The notes under the pieces are model-generated. The model made no database searches. It saw only the letters and a list, made by a program, of their open reading frames with translations, and was not told the origin of the DNA. Below are positions 45,001-55,674 of a stretch of 64,000 bases of DNA, in pieces. Positions within the stretch are counted from its first letter, which is position 1. The number at the start of each line of letters is the position of its first letter. The translations under genes were made by a program, and so were the position numbers. The stretch lies in NCBI RefSeq assembly GCF_007570865.1, contig NZ_VLPS01000003.1, forward strand, positions 496,001 to 560,000. The letters run 5' to 3'. This DNA comes from Atlantibacter subterraneus. GTDB lineage: Bacteria > Pseudomonadota > Gammaproteobacteria > Enterobacterales > Enterobacteriaceae.

Positions 45001-48000
45001 CTATTCACTCGTCGTTATGGCTTCACCTCCACGACGTTGACGCGTAAAGCGCAGTCGCAGTCGGTCGAAAAACAGATAAACCACCGGCGTGGTGTAGAGC
45101 GTCAACAGCTGGCTCATCACCAGACCGCCGACAATGGTGATGCCCAGCGGCTGGCGCAGTTCCGCGCCGTCGCCGCTGGAGATCACCAGAGGCAGCGCGC
45201 CAAACAGCGCCGCCAGCGTGGTCATCATGATTGGACGAAAGCGTAGCAGACAGGCCTGGAAAATTGCCTGCTCCGGCGACAACTCGCCTTTACGCTGCGC
45301 TTCGATAGCGAAATCTACCATCATGATGGCGTTCTTTTTCACGATCCCGATCAACAGCATAATGCCGATCAGCGCAATCAGGCTGAACGGCGCGCCGAAC
45401 AGCTCCAGCGCCAGCAGCGCGCCGACCCCCGCCGAGGGCAGGGTAGACAAGATGGTCAGCGGATGTACATAGCTCTCATACAGGATGCCCAGCACGATAT
45501 ACACCGTGGCGATGGCCGCGAGGATCAGGAACACCTGCGAGTTCATGGTGTCCTGGAACACCTGGGCGGTGCCCGCATAGCTGCCGCGTACCGTGGAAGG
45601 CACGCCGAGCGAGGTCATGGTGCGGTCGATGGCATCGCTGGCCTCGGATAACGACACCCCGGTGGGCAGGTTAAACGCGATGGTCGAAGCCGCCGACAGA
45701 CCCTGATGGTTGACCGACAGCGGCGCGTTCGCCGGCTGCCAGTGGGCGAAGCTGGACAGCGGGATCGGCTTGCCGTCGCTGTTGATGACAAACATCTGGT
45801 TCAGGGCGCTGATATCCTGGGTGTAGCGCGGATCGACCTGCATCACCACTTTGTACTGGTTCAGCGGCTGATAAATAGTGGAAATCTGCCGCTGGCCGAA
45901 GGCGTTATTCAGCAAGCCGTTGGCGTCCTGCACGCTGATCCCCAGCCGCGCCATGGTTTCGCGATCGTAAATCAGGCTCATTTCCGCGCCGTTGTCCTGC
46001 TGGTCAGAGTTAACGTCCGCCAGTTCAGGCAGTTTGGATAGCGCCTGGCGGATCTTCGGCTCCCACTCGCGCAGCGCGGCTAAATCGTCGGAGAGTAACG
46101 TGTACTGATAGCTGGCGTTGGACTGCCGTCCGCCGACCCGGATATCCTGCACCGCCATTAAAAACAGGCTGGCACCCGGCTCCTTCGCGAGCTTTTTACG
46201 CAGCCGGTCAATCACCTGCTGCGAGCTTTCATGGCGCTCGCCCAGCGGTTTCAGGGAGATAAACATCATCCCGCTGTTTACCCGCGAGCCGCCGGTAAAG
46301 CCGGTGACGTTATCCACTGCCGGATCGTCGCGAATAATCTTCATAAAGTCTTCCAGCTTGCCGCGCATCGCCTGGAAAGAGATGCTCTGATCCGCCTGGA
46401 TGCCGCCCATCAGACGACCGGTGTCCTGCTCCGGGAAAAAGGTTTTCGGGATGGCGATATACAGCCAGATATTGAGCGCAATGGTGGCGAGCAGCACCAC
46501 GCCCACCAGCCGGGTATGGCGCAGCACCCATTGCAGGGATTTAGCGTAACCCTCCTGCAGGGCGATGAGCACGCGGCCAACGCCGCGCTTGCGCGGCTGG
46601 GTATGCGGTTTATTGGCTTTCAGCAGCCAGCCGCACATCATTGGCGTTAAGGTCAGAGACACCACCAGCGAGATGCCTATTGCCACCGAGAGCGTGACGG
46701 CAAATTCCCGGAACAGCCGTCCCGGCAGCCCGCCCATTAGCAGCAGCGGCAGGAACACCGCCACCAGCGACAGGCTCATAGACAAAACCGTAAAGCCGAC
46801 TTCCCGCACGCCCTGGAGCGCCGCCTGAAGCGGTTTTACTCCGGCTTCAAGATGCCGGGAGATATTCTCCAGCACCACGATGGCGTCATCCACTACAAAC
46901 CCGGTGGCGATAGTCAGCGCCATCAGCGACAGGTTATTCAGGCTGAAGCCGCACAGGTACATCGCGGTAAAGGTGCCGATTAACGACACCGGCACCGCAA
47001 TGGCCGGGATAAAAGTCGCGCGCCCGGAGCGTAAAAACAGAAACACCACCAGGATCACCAGCGCCACTGAAATCACCAGCGTTTGCTCCACCTCTTCGAG
47101 AGATGCGCGAATGGTCGGCGAGCGATCCTGGGCAATTTGCAGATCGATAGACGCCGGAACAATCTCGCGCAGCTCCGGCACCCGGGCGCGAATGCGATCC
47201 ACGGTTTCGATAATATTGGCTTCCGGCGCTTTACGGATCATCAGCAAAATCGCCGGTTTGGCGTTGGTCATCCCGGCGTTGCACACGTCCTGCACCGAGT
47301 CGGTGACCGTCGCCACGTCCTGAAGCTTCACCGCCGCGCCGTTGCGATAGTGAATAATCAGCGGCTGGTATTCCGCCGCGGTTTTCAGCTCGTCATTGGT
47401 CTGGATCTGCCAGCGCCGGTCGCTGTCTTCCAGCGCGCCCTGCGGGCGGCGCACGTTAGCGTCGCTGATGGCGGTGCGCACCGCGTCCAGCGACACACCC
47501 TGGTTAAACAGCGCCTGTGGGTTGAGATCGACGCGTACCGCGGGCAGGGAGCTACCGCCGACGTCCACGTCGCCGACGCCGTCGATCTGCGCGATGGTCT
47601 GCGCCAGCTGGGTCGAGGCATAGTCGTACAGCGCCCCTTGCGACAGGGTATCGGAGGTTAGCGTCAGAATGATGATCGGCGAATCGGACGGGTTGGCCTT
47701 GCGATACGTCGGGCGGCTCGGCATTCCGCTTGGCAACAGGCTCTGGGCCGCGCTGATTGCCGCCTGCACGTCACGCGCCGCGCCGTTGATATCGCGGTCA
47801 AAATCAAACTGCAAAATAATCCGCGTACTGCCGAGCGAGCTGGACGAGGTCATCTCATTGACCCCGGCAATGCGCCCTAACGCGCGCTCCAGCGGTGTCG
47901 CCACCGACGAGGCCATGGTCTCCGGCGACGCGCCGGGCAGCGAGGCGCTGACCATAATCACCGGGAAATCCACCTGCGGCAGCGGGGCCACCGGCAGCAG

Positions 48001-48090
48001 GCGAAACGCCAGCACGCCGCACAGCGTTACCGCCAGCGTTAGCAGGATGGTGGCAACAGGCCGATAGATAAACAGGGCGTAAAATCGCAC
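45001..48090 (-). CDS. mdtC: MdtC, RND efflux pump subunit
   Basis: 1029 residues, an RND transporter with 12 membrane helices and two large periplasmic loops. Motifs: [20 protein letters not shown] at the porter start, [20 protein letters not shown] in the proton pathway (the Asp pair) and [20 protein letters not shown]. It works as a B2C heterotrimer with MdtB, exporting novobiocin, deoxycholate and similar compounds through TolC. The start is GTG ([17 protein letters not shown]), placed directly after the mdtB stop; the family always starts here. Confidence 0.96.
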   Translation of the reverse strand: MRFYALFIYRPVATILLTLAVTLCGVLAFRLLPVAPLPQVDFPVIMVSASLPGASPETMASSVATPLERALGRIAGVNEMTSSSSLGSTRIILQFDFDRDINGAARDVQAAISAAQSLLPSGMPSRPTYRKANPSDSPIIILTLTSDTLSQGALYDYASTQLAQTIAQIDGVGDVDVGGSSLPAVRVDLNPQALFNQGVSLDAVRTAISDANVRRPQGALEDSDRRWQIQTNDELKTAAEYQPLIIHYRNGAAVKLQDVATVTDSVQDVCNAGMTNAKPAILLMIRKAPEANIIETVDRIRARVPELREIVPASIDLQIAQDRSPTIRASLEEVEQTLVISVALVILVVFLFLRSGRATFIPAIAVPVSLIGTFTAMYLCGFSLNNLSLMALTIATGFVVDDAIVVLENISRHLEAGVKPLQAALQGVREVGFTVLSMSLSLVAVFLPLLLMGGLPGRLFREFAVTLSVAIGISLVVSLTLTPMMCGWLLKANKPHTQPRKRGVGRVLIALQEGYAKSLQWVLRHTRLVGVVLLATIALNIWLYIAIPKTFFPEQDTGRLMGGIQADQSISFQAMRGKLEDFMKIIRDDPAVDNVTGFTGGSRVNSGMMFISLKPLGERHESSQQVIDRLRKKLAKEPGASLFLMAVQDIRVGGRQSNASYQYTLLSDDLAALREWEPKIRQALSKLPELADVNSDQQDNGAEMSLIYDRETMARLGISVQDANGLLNNAFGQRQISTIYQPLNQYKVVMQVDPRYTQDISALNQMFVINSDGKPIPLSSFAHWQPANAPLSVNHQGLSAASTIAFNLPTGVSLSEASDAIDRTMTSLGVPSTVRGSYAGTAQVFQDTMNSQVFLILAAIATVYIVLGILYESYVHPLTILSTLPSAGVGALLALELFGAPFSLIALIGIMLLIGIVKKNAIMMVDFAIEAQRKGELSPEQAIFQACLLRFRPIMMTTLAALFGALPLVISSGDGAELRQPLGITIVGGLVMSQLLTLYTTPVVYLFFDRLRLRFTRQRRGGEAITTSE

Positions 48091-51000
48091 TTACGCCTCC
48101 TCGGTTTTGCGGCCAAAACGCGCCCGGGTGTAGTGCGACAGGCGGTCAAACAGCAGGTAAATCACCGGGGTGGTGAACAGGGTCAGCACCTGGCTCACCA
48201 GCAGCCCGCCCACCATGCCAATGCCCAACGGACGGCGCAGCTCCGCGCCGACCCCGGTACTCAGCATCAGCGGTAGCGCGCCAAGCAGCGCCGCCAGGGT
48301 GGTCATCAGGATCGGACGAAAACGCAGCAAGCAGGCCTGGTAGATGGCGTCATAAGGGGATAGCCCCTGTTCACGTTCCGCCGCCAGCGCGAAGTCGATC
48401 ATCATGATGGCGTTTTTCTTGACGATGCCGATCAGCAGGATGATGCCGATAATCGCAATCACGTCCAGTTCGCTGCCCGCCAGCATCAGCGCCAGCAGCG
48501 CGCCGACGCCTGCGGTTGGCAGCGTGGAGAGGATAGTAATGGGGTGAATAAAGCTCTCATACAGCACGCCGAGTACGATATACATCGCCACTACCGACGC
48601 CAGGATCAGCCAGATGGTGTTGCCCAGCGCCGACTGGAAGGCGAGGGTGCTGCCCTGGAACGAGGTGGTGATATCCGCCGGGAATTCGAGGGTTTTCTCG
48701 GCGTCAAGAATCGCGTTCACCGCCTGCTCCAGCGAATAACCGTCGGTCACGTTGAACGAAATGGTGGTGGACGGGAACTGGTCGAGATGGTTAATCGACA
48801 TCGGCCCATGGCGCTGCTCAACTTTCGCGATAGCGCTTAACGGCACGATGCCGCCGTCGGCGCTGGTCAGGCGAACAGTGTCCAGCCCGCTGATGCCCGG
48901 CGTGGTGCGGGTGTCGTGCTCCAGCACCACGCGATACTGGTTCGCCTGGGTATAAATCGTGGAAATCAACCGCTGACCAAAGGCGTTATACAGCGCGTTA
49001 TCCACGTCGCTCATGCTGATGCCGAGACGGCTGGCGCTGTCGCGGTCAACATTCACATACGCCACCAGCCCCTGATCCTGCCAGTCGCTGCTCACGTCCG
49101 ACAGCGCGGGCAGGGTGGCGAGTTTGTCCATCAGCGTCGGAACCCAGGTGCTGAGCGCCTCCAGCGAGTTGCCCTGTAACGTAAACTGATACTGGGTGCG
49201 GCTCACCTGGGTATCAATGGTCAGATCCTGTGTCGGTTGCAGATACAGCGCCACCCCCGGCACGTTTGCCACCGCCTGCTGGAGCCGGGCAATCACCGGC
49301 TGAATACGGTCGTCGCGCTCGTCCAGCGGTTTGAGATGGATTTGCAGCCGGGCGCTGTTCAGCGAGGCGTTAGTGCCGTCCACGCCGACGAACGAGGTCA
49401 GGCTTTCCACCGCCGGATCTTTTAAAATCACGTCCGCCACCCGCTGCTGACGCTCCGCCATACTGGCGAACGACGCCGACTGCGGGGCCTGCAAGGTGCC
49501 CTGAATAATACTGTTATCCTGCACCGGGAAGAAGCCTTTGGGGATTAGCATCCACAGCAGCACCGTCAGCGCCAGGGTAGCGAACGCCACGCCGAGCGTC
49601 AGCCACGGGTGGTTCAGGACCCGCTTTAATCCGCGACCGTAACTGGCAATCACCCGCTCGAAAAAGCGCTCGCTGGCGCGGGAGAAGCGGTTCTGCTTGC
49701 GCAGCGATTCGTGGCTTAACATGCGGGCGCACATCATCGGCGTGAGCGTCAGGGAAACCACGGCGGAAATCAAAATCGCCACCGCCAGGGTGATGGCGAA
49801 CTCGCGGAACAATCGGCCAACGATATCGCCCATAAACAGCAGCGGGATCAGCACCGCGATAAGCGAGAAGGTCAGGGAGATAATAGTAAAGCCGATTTCT
49901 CCCGCGCCTTTTAGCGCGGCGGCGAGCGGTTTCTCGCCCTTTTCGATATAGCGCGAGATGTTCTCGATCACCACGATGGCGTCATCCACCACAAACCCGG
50001 TGGCGATTGTCAGCGCCATCAGCGTCAGGTTATTGATCGAGAAATCAAAGAACACCATCACCGCAAAGGTGCCAACCAGCGACAGCGGCACCGCCACGGC
50101 GGGAATGATGGTCGCCGGCACGTTGCGCAGGAACAGGTAGATAATCATCACCACCAGCGCGATAGCCAGCATCAGCTCGAACTGGGTGTCGGTCACCGAG
50201 GCGCGAATATTGGTGGTGCGGTCGGCCAGCAGCTTCACCTCCACCGATTTCGGCAAACTTTGCGTCAGCGTGGGCAGCATCTGCCGCACGCTGTCGGCAG
50301 TGGCAATGATATTTGCGCCGGGCTGGCGCTGAATATTCATCACGATGGCCTGCTGCTTGTTGGCCCATGCGCCGAGCCAGCGGTTTTCCGCGCCCTGTTC
50401 GATGGTCGCCACATCCCCCAGGCGGATCGCCGCGCCGTTCTGGTAAGCGATAATCAGGTTGCGGTATTCATCCGCCGATTTCATCTGGTCGTTGGCCGAG
50501 AGAGTGATGGCGCGCTCCGGGCCGTCGAGACTGCCTTTCGCTGAATTGACGTTGGCATTGCTGATGGCAGTACGCACGGTTTCGCTGGTCACCCCGAGAG
50601 CGGCCAGCGCCTGGGCGTTAAGTTTGACCCGCACCGCCGGACGCTGCCCGCCGGACAGCGTAACCAGCCCGACGCCGGAAACCTGGGAAATTTTCTGCGC
50701 TACCCGGGTTTCCACCATGTCTTCCACCTGGGTCATCGGCAGCGCGCTTGAGGTCACCGCCAGGGTCATGATCGGCGGGTCCGCCGGGTTGACTTTGCTG
50801 TACACCGGCGGGTTCGGCAAATCGTTGGGCAGCAGGTTGGTGGCGGCGTTAATAGCCGCCTGCACTTCCTGTTCCGCGACGTCCAGCGCTAATGAAAGCT
50901 GGAACTGGAGGGTGATCACGCTGGCCCCACCGGCGCTTTGTGAGGCCATCTGCTTCAGGCCGGACATCTGGCCGAACTGGCGTTCCAGCGGCGCGGTAAT

Positions 51001-51213
51001 CGCCGAGGTCACCACATCCGGGCTGGCCCCGGGATACAGCGTCACCACCTGGATGGTGGGGTAGTCCACTTCCGGCAGCGCCGAGACCGGCAGAAAACGG
51101 TAGCCCAACACGCCCGCCAGCATAATGGCGATCATCAACAGCGTAGTGGCGACCGGGCGCAGGATAAATAGCCGCGACGGCCCGCCGGTGGCGCTCGGAG
51201 GTAACACCTGCAT
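48091..51213 (-). CDS. mdtB: MdtB, RND efflux pump subunit
   Basis: 1040 residues, same as E. coli. RND fold: N-terminal [20 protein letters not shown], proton-pathway [20 protein letters not shown], and [20 protein letters not shown]. It differs from MdtC by the extended N-terminus [13 protein letters not shown] that is typical of MdtB. Its start shares one nucleotide with the mdtA stop (TGATG). Forms the MdtB2C pump with MdtA and TolC. Confidence 0.96.
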   Translation of the reverse strand: MQVLPPSATGGPSRLFILRPVATTLLMIAIMLAGVLGYRFLPVSALPEVDYPTIQVVTLYPGASPDVVTSAITAPLERQFGQMSGLKQMASQSAGGASVITLQFQLSLALDVAEQEVQAAINAATNLLPNDLPNPPVYSKVNPADPPIMTLAVTSSALPMTQVEDMVETRVAQKISQVSGVGLVTLSGGQRPAVRVKLNAQALAALGVTSETVRTAISNANVNSAKGSLDGPERAITLSANDQMKSADEYRNLIIAYQNGAAIRLGDVATIEQGAENRWLGAWANKQQAIVMNIQRQPGANIIATADSVRQMLPTLTQSLPKSVEVKLLADRTTNIRASVTDTQFELMLAIALVVMIIYLFLRNVPATIIPAVAVPLSLVGTFAVMVFFDFSINNLTLMALTIATGFVVDDAIVVIENISRYIEKGEKPLAAALKGAGEIGFTIISLTFSLIAVLIPLLFMGDIVGRLFREFAITLAVAILISAVVSLTLTPMMCARMLSHESLRKQNRFSRASERFFERVIASYGRGLKRVLNHPWLTLGVAFATLALTVLLWMLIPKGFFPVQDNSIIQGTLQAPQSASFASMAERQQRVADVILKDPAVESLTSFVGVDGTNASLNSARLQIHLKPLDERDDRIQPVIARLQQAVANVPGVALYLQPTQDLTIDTQVSRTQYQFTLQGNSLEALSTWVPTLMDKLATLPALSDVSSDWQDQGLVAYVNVDRDSASRLGISMSDVDNALYNAFGQRLISTIYTQANQYRVVLEHDTRTTPGISGLDTVRLTSADGGIVPLSAIAKVEQRHGPMSINHLDQFPSTTISFNVTDGYSLEQAVNAILDAEKTLEFPADITTSFQGSTLAFQSALGNTIWLILASVVAMYIVLGVLYESFIHPITILSTLPTAGVGALLALMLAGSELDVIAIIGIILLIGIVKKNAIMMIDFALAAEREQGLSPYDAIYQACLLRFRPILMTTLAALLGALPLMLSTGVGAELRRPLGIGMVGGLLVSQVLTLFTTPVIYLLFDRLSHYTRARFGRKTEEA

Positions 51214-52439
51214 CAGGACTGCGCTCCCTGTGATTTCTGCGAAGGTGCCTCAGTTTGAGCGTTATGCGCTTCCACCACTTCCACGCTGGCTCCTTCGGTC
51301 AGGCGGTCGATCCCGTCGGTCACCACGCGATCGCCTGCCGACAGCCCGGCGGCAATCACCACTTTTTCGCTGTCCTGAATCCCGGTGGTCACGGTGTGCT
51401 TACTGACTTTGTTATCGCTGTTCAGCACCCACACGAAGTGACCGTCGTTGCCCATTTGCAGCGCAGCGGTGGGGATAACGATGGCATCCTGTTGAGTGTC
51501 TACCAGCATGCGTGCGTTAACGAACTGGTTGGGAAACAGGGCGTCGTCCTGATTCTCGAAACGGCCCTTAAGCTTAATGGTGCCGGTGGTGGCGTCGATT
51601 TGGTTATCCAGACTCAGCAAGGTCCCGGTGCTGAGCTTCTGCTTGTTAGTGCGATCCCAGGCTTCCACCGTCAGGGTTTTCCCGGCTTTTTGCGCCTGTA
51701 CGATGGTGGCGATATCGCTCTCCGGCAGGGTGAACAGCACGTCGATAGGATGGGTCTGGGTCAGCACCACAATACCGTTAGTGTCGCCGCTGGAAATCTG
51801 ATTGCCGATATCCACCTGCTTAAGGCCGACGCGCCCGTCCACCGGCGCGGTGATGCGGCTCCAGGTCAACTGTAACTGCGCGCTGGCGACAGCGGCTTCA
51901 TCGGCCTTGATGGTGCCGAGAGTTTCATTAACCAGCGCCTGCTGGGCATCCAGCTCCTGGCGCGAAACCAGGTTGGTTTTGCTCAACTGCTGATAGCGCG
52001 CTAAATCGCGCCGGGCATTGGCGAGGGTGGCTTTATCGCGGGCCAACTGGCCTTCGGCCTGGGCTAATGCAACCTTAAACTGGCTGGGATCGATTTCCGC
52101 CAGCAAATCGCCCGCTTTCACCTGCTGCCCTTCCTGAAAGTGCAGCGCCATCAACTGCCCGTCAACACGGCTGCGCACGGTAACGGTATTGGCGGCGGTG
52201 ATGGTGCCCAGCCCGGAAAGATAGCGGGGAACCGCTGCGCTGACGGCGGTTGCCGCCTGTACTGGCGCGAGCGCACCGCGCATGCCGGGGCGACCACCGC
52301 CCGCTTTGCGCTGCTGGCCGGAAGCCTGCTGACCCGACGGCGCGTCTGGCTTCTGAGCGTGCCAGTACCACACGCCCGCTACGATGGCGATAACAATAAC
52401 GATGAGCCACATCCAACGCGATAAACCAGTACCTTTCAT
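51213..52439 (-). CDS. mdtA: MdtA, periplasmic adaptor (membrane fusion protein)
   Basis: 408 residues (E. coli 415). N-terminal membrane anchor (about 8-27, [19 protein letters not shown]), Gly/Lys/Pro-rich linker, then the lipoyl, alpha-hairpin, beta-barrel domains: [20 protein letters not shown] and [20 protein letters not shown] are the two lipoyl halves. It couples MdtBC to TolC. First gene of the operon; a BaeR-box-like sequence lies 67-84 bp before the start. Confidence 0.95.
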   Translation of the reverse strand: MKGTGLSRWMWLIVIVIAIVAGVWYWHAQKPDAPSGQQASGQQRKAGGGRPGMRGALAPVQAATAVSAAVPRYLSGLGTITAANTVTVRSRVDGQLMALHFQEGQQVKAGDLLAEIDPSQFKVALAQAEGQLARDKATLANARRDLARYQQLSKTNLVSRQELDAQQALVNETLGTIKADEAAVASAQLQLTWSRITAPVDGRVGLKQVDIGNQISSGDTNGIVVLTQTHPIDVLFTLPESDIATIVQAQKAGKTLTVEAWDRTNKQKLSTGTLLSLDNQIDATTGTIKLKGRFENQDDALFPNQFVNARMLVDTQQDAIVIPTAALQMGNDGHFVWVLNSDNKVSKHTVTTGIQDSEKVVIAAGLSAGDRVVTDGIDRLTEGASVEVVEAHNAQTEAPSQKSQGAQS

Positions 52440-52505
52440 AAGTTAAACGTCTTCTTATCCTGAAACGATTAGGCGTAATGATACTAGTTTAGAGATCAGC
52501 GACGG

Positions 52506-52523
52506 GGGAAAAATGGAGGAAAT
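52506..52523 (-). promoter_or_regulatory. Possible BaeR box before mdtA
   Basis: Read on the minus strand, ATTTCCTCCATTTTTCCC agrees with the recalled BaeR consensus TTTTTCTCCATDATTGGC at 13 of 18 positions. The rest of the 227-bp gap (52440-52666) shows nothing else certain. Confidence 0.4.
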
Positions 52524-52666
52524 ATGGAACAGCGTCAGGATTCCTCCGAATCAACGCTTTTGTTCGAGATTTCTCGCAGGATCGAGACGGGAATCAGCCG
52601 TACAAATTTCGACAGTATAGAGTGTGGTTTAGGCACTAAATATAAATTACACTTTATGAGGTGGTT

Positions 52667-53020
52667 ATGACATGGACGGTTGTCTTTACGCCAGAGTTTG
52701 AACAATGGCTGTATGACCAGGAACCGGGATTGAAGAATCGCGTTAATGCCGCGTTATTAACCCTTGAGTTAACCGGCCCGGCGTTGGGTCGACCACGCGT
52801 TGATACGCTTTTTGGTTCCTTTTACCCCAATATGAAAGAGTTACGCCTGCAATATGCTGGCGACCCGTGGCGGATTTGTTTCGCTTTTGATTATAGCCGG
52901 CAAGCGATAATGCTTTACGGTGGGAAGAAAACGGGGCAGAAGCGCTTTTATACAACATTGATCACGCGGGTTGACGCGATTTTTGCGCGCTACCTTGCCC
53001 GCAAAAAGGATCGGGAATGA
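52667..53020 (+). CDS. RelE/HigB-type toxin (Gp49-like family)
   Basis: 117 residues. It has the short mRNA-interferase fold of the phage-derived Gp49/HigB-like toxins: FEQWLYDQEPGLKNRVNAAL at the N-terminus, LGRPRVDTL, MKELRLQYAGDPWRICFAFD and the C-terminal KTGQKRFYTTLITRVDAIF. Such toxins cut mRNA at the ribosome. ATG 52667 with GAGGTGG before it is the start; GTG 52661 is less likely. It is followed by an antitoxin sharing ATGA (4 nt), the reversed toxin-first order typical of HigBA. No such pair lies here in E. coli K-12. Confidence 0.85.
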   Translation: MTWTVVFTPEFEQWLYDQEPGLKNRVNAALLTLELTGPALGRPRVDTLFGSFYPNMKELRLQYAGDPWRICFAFDYSRQAIMLYGGKKTGQKRFYTTLITRVDAIFARYLARKKDRE

Positions 53021-53313
53021 AAACATTACAGCAACACCTGGCAGAGCTTACCCCTGAACATCGGGCCGAAATTGAGCGTTTGGCTGAAGAGTTCGCTGCC
53101 GAAAATGGCTTACCGAGCATCAGAGAAATGCGCGCCATGTCGCAGCAGGAGCTTGCCGAAAGGCTGGGCGTAACCCAGCCTGCGGTGGCCGCCATGGAGC
53201 GGCGCGGAGATGATATTAAAGTCTCGACGTTGAAACGTTACGCAGAAGCCCTGGGCGGTGAATTGAAGATCAGCATCGAACTGCCCGAAGGAAGCAGAGT
53301 GATTTCACTCTGA
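53017..53313 (+). CDS. HigA-type antitoxin (XRE helix-turn-helix)
   Basis: 98 residues. A helix-turn-helix of the XRE type occupies about residues 45-80 (SQQELAERLGVTQPAVAAME; SRRGDDIKVSTLKRYAEALG nearby). Predicted to neutralise the preceding toxin and to repress the shared promoter. It overlaps the toxin stop, and the next gene is yegD on the other strand, 22 nt away. The TATAAAT stretch near 52641 is a possible -10 region for the pair. Confidence 0.86.
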   Translation: MKTLQQHLAELTPEHRAEIERLAEEFAAENGLPSIREMRAMSQQELAERLGVTQPAVAAMERRGDDIKVSTLKRYAEALGGELKISIELPEGSRVISL

Positions 53314-53335
53314 ACTTCCCCAGACAACTCAGCTA

Positions 53336-54688
53336 TTACCGAAACACCACGTTCGCCCAGCGTGCCAGCCCGGCGGTGACCGAGCCGAAATCGTCGCCGC
53401 CACGAATCGGCGTCCCGGGCAAATACGCGGCCAGCAGATTGCGGATCAGCGGCGAGCGGGCGCTGCCGCCGGTGAGATAAATCACCTCCGGTGTGATATG
53501 GCTGGCTTCCAGCGCTAGCGTCACCTGTTCGATAATGCGTTGCAACGGCTGGGTCAGCGCTGCTTCCAGTTCGGTTTGCGAAATGGCGGCCTGCAGGTCG
53601 TCAGTGATAAACGGCATCCGCGCCAGGTGGTTATCCCCGGCAGAGAGCGCGATTTTGCTCTCCTCGGCGACCCGCACCAGACGGTAGCTCAGACGCTGCT
53701 GCCACACTTTACGCAGTCTGGCGACGTCGTCAGGCGCTTTGGCATCGCGGATCAAATCCAGCAGCAACCGGCCATTGGCTACGCTGTAAAAATCGCTTTG
53801 CGCCGGGACATCGTTGATGGCCACCGCGTTCCACCAGGGCAGCGTCGGCAGGGCGATACCTTTCTGGGTTTCGCCACCCATGCCTAACAGCGGCATCAGC
53901 TGTTTAAATGCCAGAGCGATATCCAGATCGTTACCGCCGATGCGGCAGCCGCTGTGGCCTAACAGGCTGGCTTCGCGATCGGCTTTCATCGCCCACTGCG
54001 GCCCCATTAACAGTACCGAGCAGTCGGTGGTGCCGCCGCCGATATCCACCACCAGCACGCGCGTTTCCTGGGTCAGGGTGGATTCAAAATCCAGTCCGGC
54101 GGCGACGGGTTCATATTGAAATACCACATCGCGAAAACCAGCGCGCTGCGCCGCGCGTTCGAGAATGCCCTGCGCCTGGGCGTTGGCGTCATCGCCGCCC
54201 AGCCCCTGGAAGTTAATCGGACGGCCAATAACCGCCTGGTCGATGGCCTCGTGGGTTTGTGCGGCGGCGGTGTTGCGGATATGCAGCATCATGGCGCATA
54301 CCAGATCTTCAAACAGCGCTACCTGCTGCGGTTTCAGGCCGCTTGCGCCGAGAAACGACTTCGGCGATTTAACAAACCAGACCTCTTCCGGGTCGTCCAT
54401 ATAGTGCTGCAACGCCGCCAGCCCAAACTGCACGCTGGCGTCGCTAACCCGAATATCTTCTTCGCGGTTAGCGTTAATCGCCCGGCGAAGCAGCGCTTTG
54501 TTTTCATCGCCCGGCGTCGGGACATCGTGACAGCGGTACAGCCATTCGCTCACCGCCTCGCGGGTGGGCGCACACAGCATCGACGGCAGCAGCGGCGAAT
54601 CGTTTTCCAGCGTCAGCATCTGCGGCGTGCCGTCGCGCATCATCGCCACCGAACAGTTCGCGGTGCCGTAATCAAAACCAATAAACAT
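53336..54688 (-). CDS. yegD: YegD, Hsp70-like (DnaK-family) protein
   Basis: 450 residues, the same as E. coli YegD; an actin/Hsp70-fold ATPase without the usual substrate-binding C-terminal domain. Motifs: phosphate-1 FIGFDYGTANCSVA, phosphate-2 VVDIGGGTTDCSVLLMG and adenosine-binding YLTGGSARSPLIRN. Function is unknown. I start at ATG 54688 (MFIGFDYG, GGGGAT ribosome site 5 nt before) although the frame extends to 54766. Divergent from alkA with about 130 bp between. Confidence 0.93.
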   Translation of the reverse strand: MFIGFDYGTANCSVAMMRDGTPQMLTLENDSPLLPSMLCAPTREAVSEWLYRCHDVPTPGDENKALLRRAINANREEDIRVSDASVQFGLAALQHYMDDPEEVWFVKSPKSFLGASGLKPQQVALFEDLVCAMMLHIRNTAAAQTHEAIDQAVIGRPINFQGLGGDDANAQAQGILERAAQRAGFRDVVFQYEPVAAGLDFESTLTQETRVLVVDIGGGTTDCSVLLMGPQWAMKADREASLLGHSGCRIGGNDLDIALAFKQLMPLLGMGGETQKGIALPTLPWWNAVAINDVPAQSDFYSVANGRLLLDLIRDAKAPDDVARLRKVWQQRLSYRLVRVAEESKIALSAGDNHLARMPFITDDLQAAISQTELEAALTQPLQRIIEQVTLALEASHITPEVIYLTGGSARSPLIRNLLAAYLPGTPIRGGDDFGSVTAGLARWANVVFR

Positions 54689-54819
54689 TTTCATCCCCAT
54701 GCCTGTGAAGAAGGGGGGCGACTTTAGCTGAATGTGGTGCGGGCAGCAATCGGAATAGTAAAGCAAGGCGAAACGGGCAGGAAACGGCTACCCTGAATCC
54801 AGTCATTCAAGGAGATAGC

Positions 54820-55674
54820 ATGTTTATAATTGACTACCGCGGCCCGTACGACTGGGCCTGGATGTGCGGCTTTTTACGCCACCGTACCGTCGAGGGCGTC
54901 GAAATCATTAACGATGACAGCCTGCAGCGGGTGATGGCTATTGGCGATGCCCGGGGGCTGGCCACCATTCACATTGCCGGTAATAACCAGCTGCACGTCA
55001 CCCTGAGCGACGGCCTGCTGCCGGTTGCCGACGAGGCGCTGGCGCGGCTGCGCGGCTGGCTGGATTTAGAGACCGACCCACAACCCATTATCGACACCCT
55101 GGGCGAACTCGCCGCCCCGATACCGGGTTTACGGCTGCCTGGCTGCGTCGATCCGTTTGAGCAGATGATCCGCGCGGTATTAGGCCAGCTGGTGAGCGTC
55201 GCTATGGCGGCGAAACTGACCGGTAAACTGGTGCAGGCGTACGGTGAACCGCTGGATGGTGAACCGGGCTGGCGCTGTTTTCCGGATGCGCAGATCCTGG
55301 CCAGTGCTCGCTGGGAGGCGTTAAAAGCGCTGGGCATGTCGAAAATGCGGGCAGACACTATCATCAACCTGGCGCAGCTGTGTCTGGACGGACAGCTGAT
55401 GCTGTCCCGCCCGGAAAACGTCGAGCAGGGCATCAAAACGCTGATGAAACTGCCGGGGATTGGTCGCTGGACCGCCAGCTATTTCGCGTTGCGCGGCTGG
55501 CAAAGCCCCGACGTGTTTTTGCCGGATGACTACGCCATCAAACTGCGCTTCCCCGGCATGACCCCCGCACAAATTCGCCGCTACGCCGAGCGCTGGTCGC
55601 CCTGGCGCTCGTATGCGTTATTGCACATCTGGTATAACCACGGCTGGCAGCCGGATCAGTTAATCGCGAAGTAA
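54820..55674 (+). CDS. alkA: 3-methyladenine DNA glycosylase II
   Basis: 284 residues (E. coli AlkA 282). HhH-GPD superfamily: N-terminal AlkA domain (about 1-110), the helix-hairpin-helix LMKLPGIGRWTASYFALRG (209-226), and the catalytic Asp at 236-237 in FLPDDYAIKLRF. It removes 3-methyladenine, 3-methylguanine and other alkylated bases. In E. coli it is induced by Ada; a matching box was not searched exhaustively. The start at 54820 follows CAAGGAGATAGC. The 3' end overlaps dgcE by 19 bp on the other strand. Confidence 0.95.
   Translation: MFIIDYRGPYDWAWMCGFLRHRTVEGVEIINDDSLQRVMAIGDARGLATIHIAGNNQLHVTLSDGLLPVADEALARLRGWLDLETDPQPIIDTLGELAAPIPGLRLPGCVDPFEQMIRAVLGQLVSVAMAAKLTGKLVQAYGEPLDGEPGWRCFPDAQILASARWEALKALGMSKMRADTIINLAQLCLDGQLMLSRPENVEQGIKTLMKLPGIGRWTASYFALRGWQSPDVFLPDDYAIKLRFPGMTPAQIRRYAERWSPWRSYALLHIWYNHGWQPDQLIAK

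Noticed and set aside
44425-45246. A 273-codon plus-strand frame
   Set aside because: Antisense to mdtD and the end of mdtC, with low-complexity His/Gln composition and no recognisable motif.
54116-54727. A 203-codon plus-strand frame
   Set aside because: Antisense to yegD; no ribosome site or family motif.
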